From Rheinheimera soli (GTDB taxonomy: Bacteria > Pseudomonadota > Gammaproteobacteria > Enterobacterales > Alteromonadaceae): a stretch of DNA of 64,000 nt. This document shows positions 9,912 through 19,854 of this stretch, piece after piece. The DNA is taken from assembly GCF_021290985.1 (NCBI RefSeq), contig NZ_JAJOYU010000023.1, forward strand, positions 1-64,000, given 5' to 3'. The notes under the pieces were generated by a model. It did no database searches and had not been told where the DNA came from. It saw nothing but the letters and a program-made list of their open reading frames with translations. A program made the position numbers and the translations under genes. Each line of letters begins with the position of its first letter. Positions within the stretch are counted from its first letter, which is position 1.

Positions 9912-11630
9912 ATGATGGACTTACAGACTTTAACTTATATAGTGGTCGGGGCAACCTTTGCGTTGTACATCGGCATCGCCATTTGGGCTCGTGCAGGTTC
10001 AACTCAGGAGTTCTATGTCGCTGGTGGCGGTGTATCGCCTTTAGCGAACGGTATGGCAACTGCAGCTGACTGGATGTCTGCCGCGTCATTTATCTCTATG
10101 GCCGGTTTAATTTCTTTTATGGGGTACGACGGTTCTGTCTACCTGATGGGCTGGACTGGTGGTTATGTACTGCTGGCTTTATGTTTAGCTCCCTACCTGC
10201 GTAAGTTCGGTAAATTTACTGTACCTGACTTTATCGGTGATCGTTATTACTCTCAAACGGCACGCACAGTCGCTGTTATTTGCGCCATTTTAATCTCCTT
10301 CACTTATGTGGCGGGTCAGATGCGTGGTGTAGGTGTGGTGTTCTCCCGCTTCCTGGAAGTAGATATCACGACAGGCGTTATCATCGGTATGGCCGTGGTA
10401 TTTTTCTACGCTGTATTAGGCGGTATGAAAGGTATTACCTACACTCAGGTTGCTCAGTATTGTGTACTGATATTTGCCTACATGGTGCCAGCAGTCTTCA
10501 TCTCCATCATGATCACAGGTCATGTATTACCACAAACAGGTTTAGGTGCCACCTTACTGGATGGTTCAGGGCTACACTTGCTTGAACGACTGGACGGGCT
10601 CTCAGCTGAGCTAGGTTTTGCCGCTTACACTGAAGGGACAAAATCCACTGCAGACATCTTTGCTATTACCGCAGCCTTAATGGTAGGTACAGCAGGTTTA
10701 CCTCACGTTATTGTGCGTTTCTTCACAGTGCCACGGGTAAAAGATGCTCGTATCTCTGCAGGTTGGGCATTGATTTTCATCAGTATTTTGTACACAACTG
10801 CTCCTGCTATAGGTGCATTTGCCCGCTACAACATGATTGATACCATCAATGGTCCTGATGCTCAGGGTACCTTAGTGGCTGAAGCTCCAACCTGGATCAA
10901 AAACTGGGAAAAAACCGGTCTGATTAAACACGAAGATAAAAATGGCGATGGTCGTATGTTCTACTCAGGTGATGAGCGCAACGAAATGACTATTGACCGT
11001 GACATCATGGTGTTGGCAAACCCGGAAATTGCTCAGTTACCTGATTGGGTAATTGCATTGGTCGCCGCTGGTGGTATTGCAGCAGCATTATCTACGGCAG
11101 CAGGTTTATTACTGGTGATCTCGACCTCGATTTCGCACGATTTACTGAAACGAAATCTGATGCCAAATATCACCGACAAGCAAGAACTATTAGCAGCCCG
11201 GGGCGCAGCAGCTGTCGCTATAGTGATTGCAGGTTACCTGGGTATTAACCCACCAGGCTTTGTTGCGGAGGTGGTGGCTTTTGCCTTCGGCTTAGCTGCG
11301 GCGAGTTTCTTCCCTGCCATTATTCTTGGTATCTTCTACAAGAAAATGAATAAGGAAGGTGCTATCGCCGGTATGTTGGCAGGTATCATTTTCACTGTGG
11401 GTTATATCCTGTACTTCAAAGGTATTTTCATCACCCCATTTGCTGAAAACAAACCTGAAAACTGGCTGTTTGGTATCTCTCCTGAGGGCATAGGTACCGT
11501 AGGTATGGCAGTGAACTTTGTGGTGGCCTACGCCGTCAGCAAATTCACCAAAGAAGTACCGCAGGATGTACAGGATATTGTTGAACAAATCCGTTTTCCA
11601 AAAGGTGCAGGTGAAGCTCAGTCTCACTAA
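9912..11630 (+). CDS. actP: sodium:solute (acetate) symporter, VC_2705 type
   Basis: A 572-residue cytoplasmic-membrane symporter of the SSS family with about 13 helices. The sodium-site region ([18 protein letters not shown], residues 38-55) matches the cation/acetate symporter group. The hydrophilic loop near residues 335-360 contains [12 protein letters not shown], which resembles an EF-hand calcium loop and is a feature of this subfamily. AGGGG lies 3-7 bases before two adjacent ATG codons, so the protein may start with MM or M. It is coupled to the DUF4212 gene and followed by a rho-independent terminator. Acetate is the likely substrate from the neighbours acs and crbRS; other short acids are possible. 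Confidence 0.9.
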   Translation: MMDLQTLTYIVVGATFALYIGIAIWARAGSTQEFYVAGGGVSPLANGMATAADWMSAASFISMAGLISFMGYDGSVYLMGWTGGYVLLALCLAPYLRKFGKFTVPDFIGDRYYSQTARTVAVICAILISFTYVAGQMRGVGVVFSRFLEVDITTGVIIGMAVVFFYAVLGGMKGITYTQVAQYCVLIFAYMVPAVFISIMITGHVLPQTGLGATLLDGSGLHLLERLDGLSAELGFAAYTEGTKSTADIFAITAALMVGTAGLPHVIVRFFTVPRVKDARISAGWALIFISILYTTAPAIGAFARYNMIDTINGPDAQGTLVAEAPTWIKNWEKTGLIKHEDKNGDGRMFYSGDERNEMTIDRDIMVLANPEIAQLPDWVIALVAAGGIAAALSTAAGLLLVISTSISHDLLKRNLMPNITDKQELLAARGAAAVAIVIAGYLGINPPGFVAEVVAFAFGLAAASFFPAIILGIFYKKMNKEGAIAGMLAGIIFTVGYILYFKGIFITPFAENKPENWLFGISPEGIGTVGMAVNFVVAYAVSKFTKEVPQDVQDIVEQIRFPKGAGEAQSH

Positions 11631-11654
11631 GTTAACCTAGAAAACAAAGACCCT

Positions 11655-11685
11655 GACAAGGCGTGGCAACACGCCTTGTCTTTTT
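11655..11685 (+). terminator. rho-independent terminator after actP
   Basis: GACAAGGCGTG (11655-11665) pairs perfectly with CACGCCTTGTC (11670-11680) across a GCAA tetraloop and is followed by TTTTT. It lies 25 bases after actP and 20 bases before the next start, so the next gene may depend on readthrough or on a promoter inside actP. Confidence 0.9.
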
Positions 11686-11704
11686 GACAAAGCAGGAAGG
11701 TTGT

Positions 11705-13525
11705 ATGCAGGTTCAGGAAGTAGTGTCTTTTCTAAAGCAGACTCCCCCTTTTGACGATTTAGCCCTTCATGTACTGGAGGCGGTCAGCAGGGATCTTAGC
11801 GTGGTCTATCTTGCCTCTGGCGAGCAACTGCTGCCAGAACCTCAATTGCTTCTGATCCGTTCCGGTTTATTTGCATTAAATACAGAACAACAACGTCTTA
11901 CCCATTTACAGTGTGGCGATTTTTATGGCTACCAATTACTGCTGACAGGCCTCGCTGACCCCGATACTATCCTTTGTGAAGAAGATGGACTGGTGTATTT
12001 TTTACCCCAGGAAAGTTTTGATAAATTACGCCATCAGTACAAAAATTTTGATTTGTTTTTCCAGCGCTTATTTAGTCGTCGCTTGCATTTGTACCAAAGC
12101 AATAAACAGCAAAGTACCTCTACTTTAAAAGTCGCAGACTTAGTGACCCGACGCAAAGTGTCTATTGCCAGCAGCAATACAGTGCAACAAGCCGCGCTTC
12201 TGATGACAGAGCAACGGGTGTCCTGCCTGTTGATTGAGCAGGACGAAAAGCTGGTCGGCATTCTGACCGACCGCGATTTACGCAGCAGAGTGCTGGCAAA
12301 AAGTTTACCAGCCTCAACGACTGTCAGCGAAGTGATGACCAAAACGCCCCAAAGTATCGAAACCGACCGTTTTGCCTTTGAAGCTATTCAGCAAATGAGC
12401 CAATACAACATTCACCATTTACCTGTAGAGCAGGATGGCAAAGCTATAGGGGTGTTAACCACCACAGATTTAATTCGCAGTCAGCAGGAACACCCTGTTT
12501 ATCTGATCAGCCATATTCATCGTCAGCATCAGGCTGAAGGTCTGAATGCCATTACTCCTCAGGTGCACCAACTGGCCATGCAACTGGCAGAGCAGCAGAT
12601 CCCTTCTTATGAAGTCAGCAGTGTGCTGACCAGCATTATGGATGCCTTAGCGCAAAGCTGGCTGCAGATTGCAGAACAACAACTGGGGCCAGCCCCTTGT
12701 GTTTACAGTTGGTTAGGCTTTGGTTCTCAGGCCAGACGGGATATGTTGCCCAGCGCCGATCAGGACAATGCGCTGCTGCTTGAAAAAGAGCCCAGCGGTG
12801 CTGTGGCCGACTACTTTTCAGCTCTTGCAGATATAGTCTGCAACGGCCTGGCCTCTTCAGGTCAGGCGCTTTGTGATGGCCACATTATGGCGTCCAATCC
12901 AGAATTACGGTTAAGCCTCAAAGGCTGGTCGAATCGTTTTGCCAAATGGCTCAATACCCCGGCCCCCCAGGCGCTGTTAAGCAGCAGTATCTTTTTTGAT
13001 ATGCGGCTTATTTATGGCAGTAAAGCCTTGTTTAATGTGCTGCAGCAAGACGTATTGGCGCGTTGTAAAAATAATGAATTGTTTTTATATCATCTGGCGA
13101 AAAACGCGACGGAGCGCCAGCCTCCTCTTGGCTTTTTTAAACACTTTTTATTAGAGCAGGATGGCAGACAACGTAAAGGTCTGGATTTAAAAAAACGCGG
13201 TATCAGCCTGATCACCGATTTGGTTCGGGTCTATGCCCTATCTGCGGGCATCCATGCAGTCAATACCAGAGAACGTTTAGCTTTATTGCAGCAACAGGCG
13301 GTACTGACTCAGCGCCAGCAACAAAATTTGCAGGGTGCTTTTGATGTATTGGCGCATTTACGCTGGCAGTTGCAGGCGGAGGATCTGAAACGCGGCCGGC
13401 ATTTATCTAATTTACTGGACCCATCTCAATTAAACCTGCTGCAGCGCCATCAATTAAAAGACGCATTTGCTGTGATCATTGACGAGCAGCAAGTGCTCAG
13501 ACAACGTTTTTGCCGGGAACTGTAA
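11705..13525 (+). CDS. cNMP-binding/CBS/DUF294 nucleotidyltransferase-like protein
   Basis: A 606-residue cytoplasmic protein. It has an N-terminal cyclic-nucleotide-binding fold (about 1-125), a CBS pair (about 150-265; 'GILTDRDLRSRVL' and 'GVLTTTDLIRSQ'), a DUF294 nucleotidyltransferase-like domain with GSQARRDMLPSADQDNALL near residue 340, and a helical DUF294 C-terminal domain. The G-S...D-x-D pattern resembles GlnD uridylyltransferases, but the target is unknown. AGGAAGG lies 4 bases before the ATG at 11705, better than the 14-residue longer reading. In Vibrio and Shewanella this gene and the following exonuclease accompany actP and crbS, which suggests regulation of acetate metabolism, though that is not shown here. 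Confidence 0.88.
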   Translation: MQVQEVVSFLKQTPPFDDLALHVLEAVSRDLSVVYLASGEQLLPEPQLLLIRSGLFALNTEQQRLTHLQCGDFYGYQLLLTGLADPDTILCEEDGLVYFLPQESFDKLRHQYKNFDLFFQRLFSRRLHLYQSNKQQSTSTLKVADLVTRRKVSIASSNTVQQAALLMTEQRVSCLLIEQDEKLVGILTDRDLRSRVLAKSLPASTTVSEVMTKTPQSIETDRFAFEAIQQMSQYNIHHLPVEQDGKAIGVLTTTDLIRSQQEHPVYLISHIHRQHQAEGLNAITPQVHQLAMQLAEQQIPSYEVSSVLTSIMDALAQSWLQIAEQQLGPAPCVYSWLGFGSQARRDMLPSADQDNALLLEKEPSGAVADYFSALADIVCNGLASSGQALCDGHIMASNPELRLSLKGWSNRFAKWLNTPAPQALLSSSIFFDMRLIYGSKALFNVLQQDVLARCKNNELFLYHLAKNATERQPPLGFFKHFLLEQDGRQRKGLDLKKRGISLITDLVRVYALSAGIHAVNTRERLALLQQQAVLTQRQQQNLQGAFDVLAHLRWQLQAEDLKRGRHLSNLLDPSQLNLLQRHQLKDAFAVIIDEQQVLRQRFCREL

Positions 13526-14185
13526 ATGTGGAACTGGCTGAGAAAACCTGCTGCAGTGCATCAAAGGGTACTGGACTTTGAACACGAGCACAGTATTGAT
13601 AAACAATGCCTGGCCAGTAAAGCGAGTTTCCTGGTATTGGATTTTGAAACCACTGGCCTGGATGCAAAAAAACATCATATCGTCAGCGCTGGTTGGGTCA
13701 GGATTTCAGACTGTAGAATTCAGTTAAATTCGGCTGTGTATCAACTGGTGAAAAGCCCGGCTTCTGTCGGGCAAAGTGCTGTCATCCATGGTCTTCATAA
13801 CAGTCAGGTGCAACAAGGAATAGAGCTGGAGGAGTTATTAAGCTTGCTGTTGCAGGAACTCAAAGGTTCTGTACTGGTATCGCATCACAGCGCTTTAGAG
13901 CTGAATTTTTTAAAGCATAGCTGTCAGAACAGCTTTGGTCGTGCCCCTGCGTTTAAAGCAGTCGATACTTTAAAGCTGGAGCTGTATAAAATGCAGCTTA
14001 AAGGTGGGCCTGTCGCACAAAATTCATTGAGTTTGCCGGCCTGTCTGGCTCGTTACCAACTGCCTGAAGTGACGGAACATCATGCCTTATCCGATGCCTT
14101 TGGCTGTGCGCAGTTATTACTGGCGCAGCTAAAAACCAGAGGCGCTTCCTGTACCCTGGCGGAGCTTTTTCAGCAAAGTCGCTAA
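13526..14185 (+). CDS. DnaQ-like 3'-5' exonuclease
   Basis: A 219-residue DEDDh exonuclease. Exo I is LDFETTGL (residues 39-46), Exo II falls around the SHHSALELNFL segment, and Exo III is EHHALSDAFGCAQLL (H and D near residues 187-192). The ATG directly follows the TAA of the upstream DUF294 gene, so the pair is translationally coupled. The family acts on DNA or RNA ends. The link to acetate genes is conserved in related bacteria but unexplained. A distant inverted repeat after the stop may mark the transcript end. Confidence 0.88.
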   Translation: MWNWLRKPAAVHQRVLDFEHEHSIDKQCLASKASFLVLDFETTGLDAKKHHIVSAGWVRISDCRIQLNSAVYQLVKSPASVGQSAVIHGLHNSQVQQGIELEELLSLLLQELKGSVLVSHHSALELNFLKHSCQNSFGRAPAFKAVDTLKLELYKMQLKGGPVAQNSLSLPACLARYQLPEVTEHHALSDAFGCAQLLLAQLKTRGASCTLAELFQQSR

Positions 14186-14523
14186 CTCGCGCAGAAGCAG
14201 GAAAAGGACGGGTGATTAGAATTTCAGGATCCAGATCAGGCTGCACTCTGCTCTGGTGGGATTAAAAACTAATCACCCGGTTGCACTTGTTACTCTTAAA
14301 GCTGTGGATTTTCTGACAACTGGCCACAGAGCAAAGCTCCATTTTGCTCAGGACACATAAAAACCACAACAAAACAACCAAGCACAATGTTACTTTGTAC
14401 CATGAAAAACAAAAAGTAAACATTATTTGGCGAAAAAACAGCTTGATATAGAATCAAATCCTAGACAAGCATCTATTAATTGCTTATTAATATGTTACCA
14501 AGTAACAAAAACAGTCTGCACTT
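14186..14523. other. intergenic control region before the hexosaminidase gene
   Basis: No gene is seen in these 338 bases. Arms CGGGTGATTAG (14209-14219) and CTAATCACCCG (14269-14279) form a perfect 11-bp inverted repeat around a 49-base loop just after the exonuclease gene; it lacks a T-tract. The right part holds two RpiR-type candidate operators, annotated separately. No convincing ribosome site precedes the ATG at 14524. Confidence 0.6.
14389..14506 (+). promoter_or_regulatory. candidate RpiR operators upstream of GH20 gene
   Basis: GTTACTTTGTACC (14389-14401) and GTTACCAAGTAAC (14494-14506) are one imperfect and one perfect copy of GTTAC-N3-GTAAC. The first is followed by AAAGTAAA and TGGCG at almost the same distances as in the copy before the deaminase gene (21216-21260), showing a shared 44-45-base module. 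The perfect copy lies 17 bases before the GH20 start codon and would block transcription there. The regulator is inferred to be the RpiR protein at 20274-21137. Confidence 0.6.
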
Positions 14524-16875
14524 ATGCGTATTTTGTATTGCCTCTGCCTTGCGTTTTTATGGCTAAGCCCTGTCTGGGCTCAACCACTGCCTTTATTGCC
14601 TTATCCAAAACAACTGGAACTACAACAGGGTGAGTTTGTGTTTACCGATCAACTCAAGGTACAACTCCCCACCGGGCAGCCGGAGCTAAAAACTGCAGTG
14701 AAGCGATTTATCCAGCAAAGCCATGTTAAAACGCGCTTAGACTTCACCAAAAACGACAAGGCGCAACTGCTGATCCAACTAAATGCAACAACAACAGCCA
14801 CAGCAAGGCAGATGGAAACCTATCAATTAGAGGTCAGCAACAATCAAATTCGGCTCAGCGCTCTGCATGCCACAGGTATAAAGCGAGGCCTGCAAACTCT
14901 GCAACAGCTCATTAAACAACAGGCTAACAGGACTGTTGTTCCAGCTCTTCGCATTGACGACGAACCGCGGTTTAGCTGGCGGGGACTATTGCTCGACCCT
15001 GCCAGACGTTTTTTACCTTTGACTGATATCAAACGTCAGTTGGATCTGATGGCTGCAGTCAAACTTAATGTGCTGCATCTGCATTTAACTGATGATCAGG
15101 GCTGGCGCTTTGAATCAAAAGTATTTCCCAAGCTGCAGCAAGTGGGCGGCAAAGATGGCTATTACACTCAGGATGAATTAAAGGAACTGGTGTCGTATGC
15201 CAAAGAACGAGGTATTCGAGTGGTCCCTGAGATAGATGTACCTGGCCATACCACGGCATTGGGTCTGGCGTATCCACACTTGATGACAGCGCCAGCGCCC
15301 ACAGATGCTGAAATTCACTGGGGTGTACATGCTGCGGTATTAGATCCGTCCAACGAGCAGGTTTATCCCTTTTTACAACAATTGCTGACCGAGTTAGCTC
15401 AAGTATTTCCTGATCCGTACGTTCACATAGGCGGCGATGAAGTACTTTCTGATCGCTGGGACCAAAACAACGAAGTGCAAGCTTTTATGCAGCAACATCA
15501 GTTGGCGGATGCAGGTGCTTTACAGGCCTATTTTAACCGCCGCGTTGAACAGATCCTAAAAAGCCTGGGTAAAACCATGATTGGCTGGGATGAAGTATTG
15601 GATGATCAGTTGCCCTCTTCTGTTGTGGTGCAATCCTGGCGTGGCACTGAGTCCTTGTTTCAGGCCGCCGAAAAAGGCCATCCAGCTATTTTATCGACAG
15701 GCTTTTATCTGGATCAGCCACAAACTGCAGCCTACCATTATCGCAATGATCCCCTGCCTGACTCGGTTTCAGCGCCAGAGCGAGATCAGATCACAAGCTG
15801 GTCCGGCTGGAATTTTCAATTTGAACGCAAAAGAGGTTCACCAGTCAGTGGTTCTTTGTATGTACTGCAGTTAAAGTCAGGCCAACAGCAGGCTTTTATT
15901 CAGTTTCCGGGCAAAATGTTGATAAAAGCCAAAGCGGTGCAAGTAAAGGCCGGCCACACAAACTTTCAGTTTGATAGCTGGATGGGGCCAGTCAAGGCCA
16001 GTTTGCAGCTGAATGACACAGTTCAGGGTAAGTTTGTTGTAGGGAATGCGCCTTATCAATTGACGGGTCAGGCTATCGCCTCAACACAACAAAGCTCTTT
16101 ACCGCTCGACGCCCATCGACAACTAAGCACAGAAGCACAACAACAGGTTTTAGGTGGCGAAATCGCTTTATGGGGCGAATTGATCACGCCTGAACTTATA
16201 GATATTCGTTTATGGCCTAACGGTTTCGCAGTCGCTGAACGGCTGTGGTCGCCAAAAAGCCGTAACGATGAGCAGGACTTTTATCAGCGCATGGAACTGG
16301 TGCAGTTATGGGCGCAGGACTTTATCGGTTTACAAAGCCAGCAACAACAAATTCAGGGTTTTAAGCAGCTGGTACCCGCATCCCATCTGGCCGATTTGCT
16401 GACTCTGGCTGAAACTCTCGAGCCTGCGCATTATTACCACCGCCTGCATGAAAAATCAGTAGCCGGGCTTTACCATCAGCAGGCTCCGCTTAATCAACTG
16501 GTGGATTTTTTGCCCGCAGAGCACCAGGCCTTGCGCCAGTTTGAACAGGATCTTGAGTTGTGGCTTGTGCAGAAGAAACCACAACAACTCAGCCAGCTGC
16601 ACACTAAGCTTCGCCACTGGCAGCAGGCCGCACAACGTCTTGCAAAAACACCAAAGATAGCAGCTACCCCTTTGTTTCATCAAATCGCAGAGTTGTGCCA
16701 GGCTGGCTTAGATATCTCAAACAGCATTGCAGCCCATCAGCCGCTATCTGTGGCTGAGCGTCAGCAAATAACACAACAAACAGAAGCTGCAGCCGCTATA
16801 CAGCAGGAGATGATTATAGCGCTGCACAGAGCCATCACGACTCTGCTTCAGGCAACAGCACCAGTGCACAACTAA
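14524..16875 (+). CDS. GH20 beta-N-acetylhexosaminidase with internal insertion
   Basis: A 783-residue secreted or periplasmic enzyme with a signal peptide (MRILYCLCLAFLWLSPVWA). An N-terminal GH20b-type domain (about 25-135) leads into the TIM-barrel. The barrel holds DPARRFLP, LHLTDDQGWR and the catalytic Asp-Glu pair in HIGGDEV (near residue 305). The barrel then seems interrupted: about residues 410-540 form a beta-rich stretch before the barrel resumes with GGEIALWGE and FAVAERLWSP. A helical tail of about 200 residues follows. It should release terminal GlcNAc from chitin fragments or muropeptide sugars. The stop overlaps the convergent M81 gene by 4 bases. Candidate RpiR sites precede it. 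Confidence 0.9.
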   Translation: MRILYCLCLAFLWLSPVWAQPLPLLPYPKQLELQQGEFVFTDQLKVQLPTGQPELKTAVKRFIQQSHVKTRLDFTKNDKAQLLIQLNATTTATARQMETYQLEVSNNQIRLSALHATGIKRGLQTLQQLIKQQANRTVVPALRIDDEPRFSWRGLLLDPARRFLPLTDIKRQLDLMAAVKLNVLHLHLTDDQGWRFESKVFPKLQQVGGKDGYYTQDELKELVSYAKERGIRVVPEIDVPGHTTALGLAYPHLMTAPAPTDAEIHWGVHAAVLDPSNEQVYPFLQQLLTELAQVFPDPYVHIGGDEVLSDRWDQNNEVQAFMQQHQLADAGALQAYFNRRVEQILKSLGKTMIGWDEVLDDQLPSSVVVQSWRGTESLFQAAEKGHPAILSTGFYLDQPQTAAYHYRNDPLPDSVSAPERDQITSWSGWNFQFERKRGSPVSGSLYVLQLKSGQQQAFIQFPGKMLIKAKAVQVKAGHTNFQFDSWMGPVKASLQLNDTVQGKFVVGNAPYQLTGQAIASTQQSSLPLDAHRQLSTEAQQQVLGGEIALWGELITPELIDIRLWPNGFAVAERLWSPKSRNDEQDFYQRMELVQLWAQDFIGLQSQQQQIQGFKQLVPASHLADLLTLAETLEPAHYYHRLHEKSVAGLYHQQAPLNQLVDFLPAEHQALRQFEQDLELWLVQKKPQQLSQLHTKLRHWQQAAQRLAKTPKIAATPLFHQIAELCQAGLDISNSIAAHQPLSVAERQQITQQTEAAAAIQQEMIIALHRAITTLLQATAPVHN

Positions 16876-18326
16876 TCAAAAGGTGAAGCAACAATAGGCC
16901 AGACAGGCCGGCTTAGTTTTTTATAGACATTACGTGTCGGGTCGCTGGGATAAGGCGCCCCTGCGTCGACATAAATAATATGCGACGCCAAAGGTGCAAA
17001 ACCCTGATAAAAATGGTTGGTGGATTTGATCAGCAACAGTTTGTAGTGACTAGGTTCAATGCCTAAAGCCCGGAATAAACTCGGGTCAAAGGACTGACAT
17101 CTGTTGCTGTTGAGGATCACCTCAATGCCATCAAAGCTGATCAGAGCACAGTCGCCCATAGGCACCAGGCTGTCGGCAAACTCCTGCTGTGCATCGGCCT
17201 TTAAGCGCAATACCCTGACAGTTTTGTCTATAGGCGCTCCGGCTGTGGCACAACTTTTACCGCCGAAGCGCAGTTCAATTTCAGCCCCTTCTCCAGCTGC
17301 AAAACAGAGTTTGACCGCCATCGGATCCCAAATGGTCCCTACTGCTACTTGCTGCAACTGACGTTTGATCATTTGGTGCAAAATTAAAGTTCCGTCCCCC
17401 GCCACTCCGCCGCCCGGGTTATCCCAGACATCAGCCAGCACCAAAGTACCCTGCAGTTGCTCAGCTTGATCCAAAGCTGTGGCTATATCATAAAATTGCG
17501 GTAAGGTCTGACCGCGATAGGAAAACAGCTCTAACCCTAACTGCCGGGCCAAAGCCTCGCCCTGTTTGGCGTCGTTATTTGTGATCACCAGCAGTTTAGA
17601 CCCCATATCCGGCACATCTCCGGCCATAAACCCATGGATCACCGAAATAGATAAGGCCTGGTGGTCTTGTTCAAGCTGGCAAATTTTTTCGATAAAAGAT
17701 TTCATTGGTTCATGACTGGTCGGTAAAACATCAATCATGCGGCAATCAAAACAGCTCATCACAGGTTTAATGTCGCCACGCGCTGCGGCTACAGCTAGGT
17801 AAACCAGTTCGCGGGCTCTGGCCATAAAATCCAGATGAGGAAACTCTTTAAAGGCGATCAGCAAGTCGGCCGAAGCTAAACGTAAATCAGTGAGATGACT
17901 ATGAGGGTCCAGCGTTGCACCAATCACGGCCTGCGGCCCTACTATGGCCCGAATTCTACTTAGGAAATCGCCTTCGCAGTCGTCATACCCCTGCGCCACC
18001 ATGGCACCATGCAGACCCAATACAACCAACTGCACTGGCATAGCAGCTTCGAGTTGCATCAAAATTTCATCGCGTAAATGCTCATACGACAAGCGGTTTA
18101 ATAATCCCCCGGGTTCAGCCCAGGCGCAAGTACCTTCAATCACCTCCACAGCAGAATGCTGCTGCGCATATTCGCGGCACGCAACCAGAGGAGCGCTGCA
18201 TAAGGTGGGTGTCACAGGATGCTGGCCGGGCGGTGCATAAAAACTTTGGTAAAAGCTCACTAAGTCGGTATACATAGGTGAGAAAGTATTGGTTTCTGTC
18301 GCCAGCGACGCCGTAAAAATACGCAT
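16872..18326 (-). CDS. M81 family metallopeptidase (MlrC-like)
   Basis: A 484-residue protein of the microcystinase C/M81 group. It starts with MRIFTASLATETNTFSP, where the Glu of ETNTFS is a metal ligand. It has VLGLHGAM near residue 106, DPHSHLT near 140 and the C-terminal domain motif DNPGGGVAGDGT near 300. These enzymes cleave small or modified peptides; the natural substrate outside microcystin degradation is unknown. It is the last gene of a minus-strand run rpiR-ridA-symporter-M81. The neighbouring RidA and D-amino-acid-type deaminase suggest a role with unusual or D-residue amino compounds, which is inference. Confidence 0.88.
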   Translation of the reverse strand: MRIFTASLATETNTFSPMYTDLVSFYQSFYAPPGQHPVTPTLCSAPLVACREYAQQHSAVEVIEGTCAWAEPGGLLNRLSYEHLRDEILMQLEAAMPVQLVVLGLHGAMVAQGYDDCEGDFLSRIRAIVGPQAVIGATLDPHSHLTDLRLASADLLIAFKEFPHLDFMARARELVYLAVAAARGDIKPVMSCFDCRMIDVLPTSHEPMKSFIEKICQLEQDHQALSISVIHGFMAGDVPDMGSKLLVITNNDAKQGEALARQLGLELFSYRGQTLPQFYDIATALDQAEQLQGTLVLADVWDNPGGGVAGDGTLILHQMIKRQLQQVAVGTIWDPMAVKLCFAAGEGAEIELRFGGKSCATAGAPIDKTVRVLRLKADAQQEFADSLVPMGDCALISFDGIEVILNSNRCQSFDPSLFRALGIEPSHYKLLLIKSTNHFYQGFAPLASHIIYVDAGAPYPSDPTRNVYKKLSRPVWPIVASPFD

Positions 18327-18350
18327 AAAGCCTCTGTTACTTAAGGTGAC

Positions 18351-19853
18351 TTAAGATTGCCGCGAAAATTGAATGGAGCTGCTTTTTTCCGTCCTTTCAG
18401 AGCCTGAAACTTCTGACAGGTCTTCCCGCTGTCTGGTGATCTTATCCAAAGCTTGCTGCCTGCTGATTTCTGATGGCTTAGTCAGCAGACTGACCACAAA
18501 GGCCAGACTCAAAGACACGGCCAAAGCAGGCAAACAGGGATTGCCCCAAAACGCCAGCCAGGAAGGGTGGTTTAAGATCACCACTGAAGTAAGCACAGCT
18601 CCAATTAAAGCAGCTAAAGCACCTTGCCAGCTCAGTCGCAACCAGAAACGTCCAAGCAACGCAATCACAAAGATGCCAGACATTAAAGTCGCAATCATGC
18701 CTGTGATATAACGAATTAAATCATTCGACATCAGCGCCAGCAGCAAGGCCAGCACAGACACCAGCATCACAGCGATACGGGAATACAGGATCGCTGATTC
18801 TGCTTGTGGCATACGCCCTGTGACCGTCTGATATAAATCACGGATCAATACAGAAACTGCGGCAATAGAGTCAGAACTGGCGGAAGATAAAGTGGCAGAT
18901 AAACCAGCCAGCAGCACCAGCATGGCAAAGACTGCGGGTAAGGTCATCACAGCGACTGTGGTAAAAGCAAACTGATGATTGGATAAATCAGGCGCCAGCA
19001 TTCGGGCAGAAATACCAATCAAAGCTGGCAGCGCAGCAAAAAGCAGATATAAAAAACCAGCAAAGACAAAAGAGCGCCGCACACTTTGCACACTGCGTCC
19101 TGAATAAATACGTTGCCGGAAAGAAGGCGTGGCCAGCACACCTACTGCTACTACAGCAGCTAACGAAATAGCAGGTAATAATTCCATTTGTTTCATCTGC
19201 CCTGTTTGCTGAGCAGCAATAACACTTTGCCAAACAGAGTCCAGGCCACCCACGGCCTCCACTGCAAAATAACTCATCAGCAAAAAGCCGCTGAACAGTA
19301 CTATCGCCATCAGGCTGTCGGTCCAGATCACCGCCTTGTAGCCACCTATCATCACATAGAGAGTAAAAGCCACTGCAATTAATAACTTGGCATACAGCAT
19401 CTCGATACCAGTGGCCCAGGATAAATACAAAGCGCCACCAATAATATGAGCGCCTAACCAGCCTAAAGAGGCCAGAAAAATCAGCACAGCGCTGCCATTT
19501 TTAACCCACAGATTGGCACCGACGTAATAACTCAGCTCTTCGCTCATCGTCATAAAACGCATTTGTCGCAGCGGCGCAAACCACCAGGCGGCCAATAAAA
19601 TACCAATAGCCCCGCCTATGCCATACAACATGCCACTCCAGCCATGGGTATAAGCAAAACCCACTGCGCCCATACTGGTGCCAGTGCCAATCATAGTGGC
19701 GACAGTAGTACCGAAGGTCAGGCCACCCGAGACTTTGCGCCCAGCCAGTAAAAAGTCTTCGCTGCTCTGTTGGCGACGCGACACCAGATAACTAATGCCA
19801 ATCATGATCAGCAGATACAAAGCAAATCCCGCTAAAAAATATCTGCTGTCCAT
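18351..19853 (-). CDS. sodium:solute symporter family transporter
   Basis: A 500-residue inner-membrane protein with about 12-13 hydrophobic helices and the SSS core (FGTTVATMIGTGTSMGAVGFAY, residues 48-69; 'GGYKAVIWTDSLMAIVL' near 170). A polar tail of about 45 residues closes it. The ATG is one base after the RidA stop, so they form one transcription unit, and the M81 gene follows 24 bases after its stop. It probably imports the amino acid, small peptide or amino sugar handled by the neighbouring genes; the exact substrate cannot be read from sequence. Confidence 0.9.
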   Translation of the reverse strand: MDSRYFLAGFALYLLIMIGISYLVSRRQQSSEDFLLAGRKVSGGLTFGTTVATMIGTGTSMGAVGFAYTHGWSGMLYGIGGAIGILLAAWWFAPLRQMRFMTMSEELSYYVGANLWVKNGSAVLIFLASLGWLGAHIIGGALYLSWATGIEMLYAKLLIAVAFTLYVMIGGYKAVIWTDSLMAIVLFSGFLLMSYFAVEAVGGLDSVWQSVIAAQQTGQMKQMELLPAISLAAVVAVGVLATPSFRQRIYSGRSVQSVRRSFVFAGFLYLLFAALPALIGISARMLAPDLSNHQFAFTTVAVMTLPAVFAMLVLLAGLSATLSSASSDSIAAVSVLIRDLYQTVTGRMPQAESAILYSRIAVMLVSVLALLLALMSNDLIRYITGMIATLMSGIFVIALLGRFWLRLSWQGALAALIGAVLTSVVILNHPSWLAFWGNPCLPALAVSLSLAFVVSLLTKPSEISRQQALDKITRQREDLSEVSGSERTEKSSSIQFSRQS

Positions 19854-19854
19854 T

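Noticed and set aside
18331-18345. GTTAC-TTAAG-GTGAC as a further RpiR site before the M81 gene
   Set aside because: The gap is five instead of three bases and one half is imperfect; it also lies between co-transcribed genes.
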